Below are positions 61,664 through 64,000 of a stretch of DNA of 64,000 nucleotides, piece by piece. Made by a program: the position numbers and the translations under genes. Origin of the DNA: JANNPJ01 sp965200525 (GTDB lineage: Bacteria; Actinomycetota; Actinomycetes; Actinomycetales; Kineosporiaceae); the NCBI GenBank assembly GCA_965200525.1, contig OZ241368.1, forward strand, positions 5,084,001 to 5,148,000, read 5' to 3'. Each line of letters opens with the position of its first letter. Within the stretch, counting starts at the first letter, position 1. Below the pieces are notes generated by a model. It made no database searches, was not told the DNA's origin, and saw nothing but the letters and a program-made list of their open reading frames with translations.

Positions 61664-62475
61664 GGTGCGTGCTCCTCTATCGGGACCGACTGCTGCCACA
61701 GGGTATCGAAGGCACTCCGATACTGCGTCAGCTCGTTCTCGTGCTCCAGATAATGGCCGCCGATGAGGGTCTCAAGGTAGACGGCGGACGGGTTAGCGGC
61801 GTTCTGGAAGTCGAACACCGTGAAGCCGCCCGTCATCCCCATGTGCGCGCCGGCCGAGAACGGTAGAAGACGTATCTCCACATGGGGTCGGCCGGCCAGC
61901 TCGAGGATGTGTGCCTGCTGATCCTCCTGAACGTCGCCGCCCATGTCTCTGAGACGAGTGGCTGGTCCGAGCACCACTCGCAGCCGGCCCGGTGCAGGCC
62001 GACCGAAGAAACGCCTCTGACGAGCAACTCGCAGCTCCACACTGCGGTGCAGGTCGTCGACCCCGATTGCGTTCATCACCTGCTCGGCGTAGGACTTCAC
62101 CTGGAGCAGCCCCGGCACCAGTTCGGGCTGCCAGATCATGAGCTCATCTGCACCCTCTTCCAGCCCCAGGTAGAGCGCGAACCAGTCTGGAATCCGGTCG
62201 TTGTATGCCTCCCACCAGCCCCGCTCCCCGGTGCCGTCGGCGAGATCGGCCAGTGAGTCGATCACGGCCGAGTCGGTGACCTTGTAGAAGCGGCAGAGGG
62301 TCCAGACGTCGGCCGCCTTGACCTCGATCTTTCCGCCTTCCATCCGGATCATTTTCGAGGTGCTGAACACCTTGGATCCGGCGACGGCGCTGATGGTCTG
62401 GCCGGCGTCCTCACGGAGCTGGCGAAGTCGATTTCCGAGTTGACGGCGTACCACTGTCGGGCCCTGGACAGTCAC
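61660..62475 (-). CDS. XRE-family regulator with DUF5753 domain
   Basis: DNA-binding protein of 271 residues of the WhiJ-like family. The helix-turn-helix is in LGNRLRQLREDAGQTISAVA and KMIRMEGGKIEVKAADVWTL; the remainder is DUF5753, with LVPGLLQVKSYAEQVM and VYLETLIGGHYLEHENELTQ. GTG 62475 is chosen over the long upstream frame because a TACCAT -10 lies exactly 6 nt upstream. Its stop overlaps the DUF397 start (ATGA). Confidence 0.92.
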   Translation of the reverse strand: MTVQGPTVVRRQLGNRLRQLREDAGQTISAVAGSKVFSTSKMIRMEGGKIEVKAADVWTLCRFYKVTDSAVIDSLADLADGTGERGWWEAYNDRIPDWFALYLGLEEGADELMIWQPELVPGLLQVKSYAEQVMNAIGVDDLHRSVELRVARQRRFFGRPAPGRLRVVLGPATRLRDMGGDVQEDQQAHILELAGRPHVEIRLLPFSAGAHMGMTGGFTVFDFQNAANPSAVYLETLIGGHYLEHENELTQYRSAFDTLWQQSVPIEEHAP

Positions 62476-62481
62476 GGAGAA

Positions 62482-62487
62482 ATGGTA
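62482..62487 (-). promoter_or_regulatory. -10 box of the XRE gene, leaderless type
   Basis: TACCAT on the minus strand, 6 nt before GTG 62475. Confidence 0.5.
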
Positions 62488-62653
62488 CGAGCAACCGTCC
62501 GGTAGAGACACATGTCTTTGCGACACCGCTGTTCCGAGGACACGTCGAACCGAGACCGGCCCATGAACGAGGGTCATCGAGTCGGGACCGGTGTCGAGGC
62601 CCTCCATGAGGCGCCGGTCCCGACGTCCATATCGACACCTCACGGGGGTGACC

Positions 62654-62932
62654 ATGCAGGTGCTCATTGAGGTTCCCGATCGCTGGGGTCGAACGTCCGC
62701 GGCCGAGGTGGTGGTCCGGCTCGACACGGTGGAGATCCGCTATCAGGACCGCCTCATCGGCGTCGCTGATCGAGACCGTCTCCGGGACTGGCTGCGAGAT
62801 CCGCACGGCAGCTATGTCTACGACGAGATCTGCTGGCTCGCGGTGTCCATCGGTGTCTCGCTCGCCCTCGAAGACGAGCCGGCCTGGGTGTTGCCTGACC
62901 ACATTCTCTTCCGGCTCCGGGAGCACCTGTGA
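62654..62932 (+). CDS. Small hypothetical protein
   Basis: Ninety-two residues, MQVLIEVPDRWGRTSAAEVV and so on, with no recognised domain. The pattern VRLDTVEIRYQDRLIGVADR suggests a small beta-rich protein; similar short proteins are common near XRE/DUF397 loci. ATG 62654 follows GGGGGTG; GTG 62648 is an alternative. Its stop overlaps the next GTG (GTGA). Confidence 0.65.
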   Translation: MQVLIEVPDRWGRTSAAEVVVRLDTVEIRYQDRLIGVADRDRLRDWLRDPHGSYVYDEICWLAVSIGVSLALEDEPAWVLPDHILFRLREHL

Positions 62933-63171
62933 TCAGACATCGCGGTGCGTCGCGTGCACCGGCCCGAAGACCGGAGCTGAGCGTTCGACAAGCTGAGCTG
63001 TTGTTGTTCTTCGCCGGGCGCCGGGCGCTGACCAGGTATCAGGCTCCTTGGGGGGCGGCGCTCGACCGGATGGGTCTGATCGAGCGCGATGCCCTGACGT
63101 CCCGGTATCGGATCACTGAGCTCGGTCAGCGGCTCGCCGACCAGTTGGTCCGAGAACAGAAGCAGCTGTGA
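62929..63171 (+). CDS. Small winged-helix-like hypothetical protein
   Basis: Eighty residues: SVRQAELLLFFAGRRALTRY, then LDRMGLIERDALTSRYRITE and LGQRLADQLV, the arrangement of a small winged helix-turn-helix. It is coupled to the preceding gene by a four-base overlap. Function unknown; a DNA-binding partner for the upstream protein is only a guess. Confidence 0.6.
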   Translation: MIRHRGASRAPARRPELSVRQAELLLFFAGRRALTRYQAPWGAALDRMGLIERDALTSRYRITELGQRLADQLVREQKQL

Positions 63172-63179
63172 GACCCGAT

Positions 63180-63428
63180 CTACGGCTGATCGTCGTCGTC
63201 GGCCCACCCGCCGGAGGAGTAGTAGGCGGTCGCGGAGTGCCACGGGCCTCGCTCGGTGACATCCCTGTGAAAGTTGATGTCGAGGACCATGGTTTTGTCC
63301 GGCAGCTGTGAGATGTGGGTGGCCAGCCGCCGTAGGAGGCGCGGCCGGTCGGCCTCGTAACGACCGCGTGGGTTGCTCAGGCTGAAGTGTGAGCAGGTCC
63401 ACGACGGGTCGATCGGATCGGCGTCCAT
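63180..63428 (-). CDS. Small hypothetical protein
   Basis: Eighty-two residues from ATG 63428 (MDADPIDPSWTCSHFSLSNP ... YYSSGGWADDDDQP). The sequence looks coding (Trp, His, acidic tail) but I know no family. An in-frame GTG at 63497 would add a Cys/His-rich PRRDCHCHL segment. Start uncertain; no clear ribosome site. Confidence 0.4.
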   Translation of the reverse strand: MDADPIDPSWTCSHFSLSNPRGRYEADRPRLLRRLATHISQLPDKTMVLDINFHRDVTERGPWHSATAYYSSGGWADDDDQP

Positions 63429-63826
63429 AAGGTGACAGTGGCAGTCGCGGCGTGGAAGTACGACCAGGTTTCCGTATTCCTGGAGGCTTGGCCCCACGAC
63501 GGGCTGCTGGTCCGGGTCAGGCCGCTCACGTCTTGGCGGTGACCCTGTTGAGGCGCAGGCGGGCGCACCCGCCCGCCTCGCGGGCGGCTCTTGAAGACGC
63601 ACAGAAAGTAGTCGCCGCCGCTGGGGTTCCACCGCCGAACAGCTCGGTCACGCCAAGGTTTCGAAGACTCAGGACCACTACTTCGGCCGGAAGAGGGCCC
63701 GGACGGGAGCGGCTGACCTGCTCGAATCCGTCGACCAGTCGCCCAAGGGCTCAGGCGAAAAGCGTGCTTAAAGTGTGCTGGTGATCTTGGTCGGTTAAGA
63801 GCCTGAGGCTCTGACCTGGGGTTTTG
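63429..63826. other. Region without a supported gene
   Basis: About 400 bp between the small hypothetical gene and tRNA-Asn. Frames here are short or lack starts. GCGGGCGCACCCGCCCGC (63558-63575) is a short GC-rich hairpin. Confidence 0.5.
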
Positions 63827-63899
63827 CTCCCCCCACTGGACTTGAACCAGTAACCCTGCGATTAACAGTCGCATGCTCTGCCAATTGAGCTAGGGGGGA
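63827..63899 (-). tRNA. tRNA-Asn (GTT)
   Basis: Cloverleaf of 73 nt on the minus strand. Acceptor stem TCCCCCC/GGGGGGA, anticodon stem TGCGA/TCGCA with loop CTGTTAA (anticodon GTT), and T-arm ACTGG-TTCAAGT-CCAGT are all intact. The discriminator is G and CCA is not encoded. Confidence 0.97.
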
Positions 63900-64000
63900 T
63901 CGCGGTGCGCCCAGAACGATACCAAAGTCTACGGGGTGCTTCGAACGCCACGCGGTGAGCCGGGCCGGACCTCCGAGCCGAGCCGCCGAGGCGGGCCGCC

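Noticed and set aside
63827..63899. tRNA-Asn as a clear integration site with attached element
   Set aside because: Only the tRNA is visible. No integrase and no direct repeat of the tRNA 3' end was found inside the window.

Overview
The window is a high-GC chromosomal segment from an actinobacterium. Supporting signs are the GC-rich third codon positions, frequent GTG starts, the gene order hrcA-dnaJ-rsmE-HIT-phoH-ybeY-corC-like-era-recO-uppS, a CIRCE element in front of hrcA, a zinc-free L33 beside a Zur/Znu locus, a DUF397/XRE pair, and many start codons placed exactly 6 nt after a TANNNT-like -10 box (leaderless mRNAs). I cannot name a genus. No CRISPR array, prophage or insertion sequence was seen.

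Layout. Positions 1-36 kb are mostly conserved core genes: DUF3097 (cut by the left edge), heat-shock hrcA/dnaJ, the phoH-ybeY-corC-era string, an MFS transporter, VanZ, leuA with a leader-peptide attenuator, recO-uppS, the zinc-economy locus (rpmG, znuA-znuC-znuB-zur), glyS, a secreted phosphoesterase, an ABC-2 transporter with a DesK/DesR-like two-component system, dusB, dgt, dnaG, a transglutaminase-like protein and a cupin. At 35.9-38.8 kb are ACC deaminase with its GntR regulator and an SDR whose upstream operator seems to have lost its regulator. At 39.5-43.1 kb is a large secreted GH87-like alpha-glucanase with discoidin and choice-of-anchor modules.

The most distinctive part is 43.2-51.2 kb. 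It holds two operons: an MmpL-type exporter, AurF-like di-iron oxygenase and DUF4873 protein; and an SCP2-like protein, acyl-CoA dehydrogenase, orphan acyltransferase-like protein and ThiF/E1-like adenylyltransferase. A TetR gene lies between them. A 17-bp perfect palindrome sits in the exporter/tetR promoter region and a near-copy of it lies upstream of the SCP2 operon, so the two arms look like one regulon, probably for making and exporting an acyl-derived, N-oxygenated or adenylated small molecule (inference).

From 51.4 kb onward the content is accessory: a secreted GH16 protein with a Lys-rich repeat linker, a secreted protein built of five Cys-hairpin repeats, an FAD-oxidoreductase/TTC38-TPR fusion, SMI1/KNR4, DUF4240 and toroid-fold proteins, a decayed zone with an SDR fragment joined to a TetR N-terminus, a DUF397/XRE pair, small unknown genes, and tRNA-Asn near the right edge.
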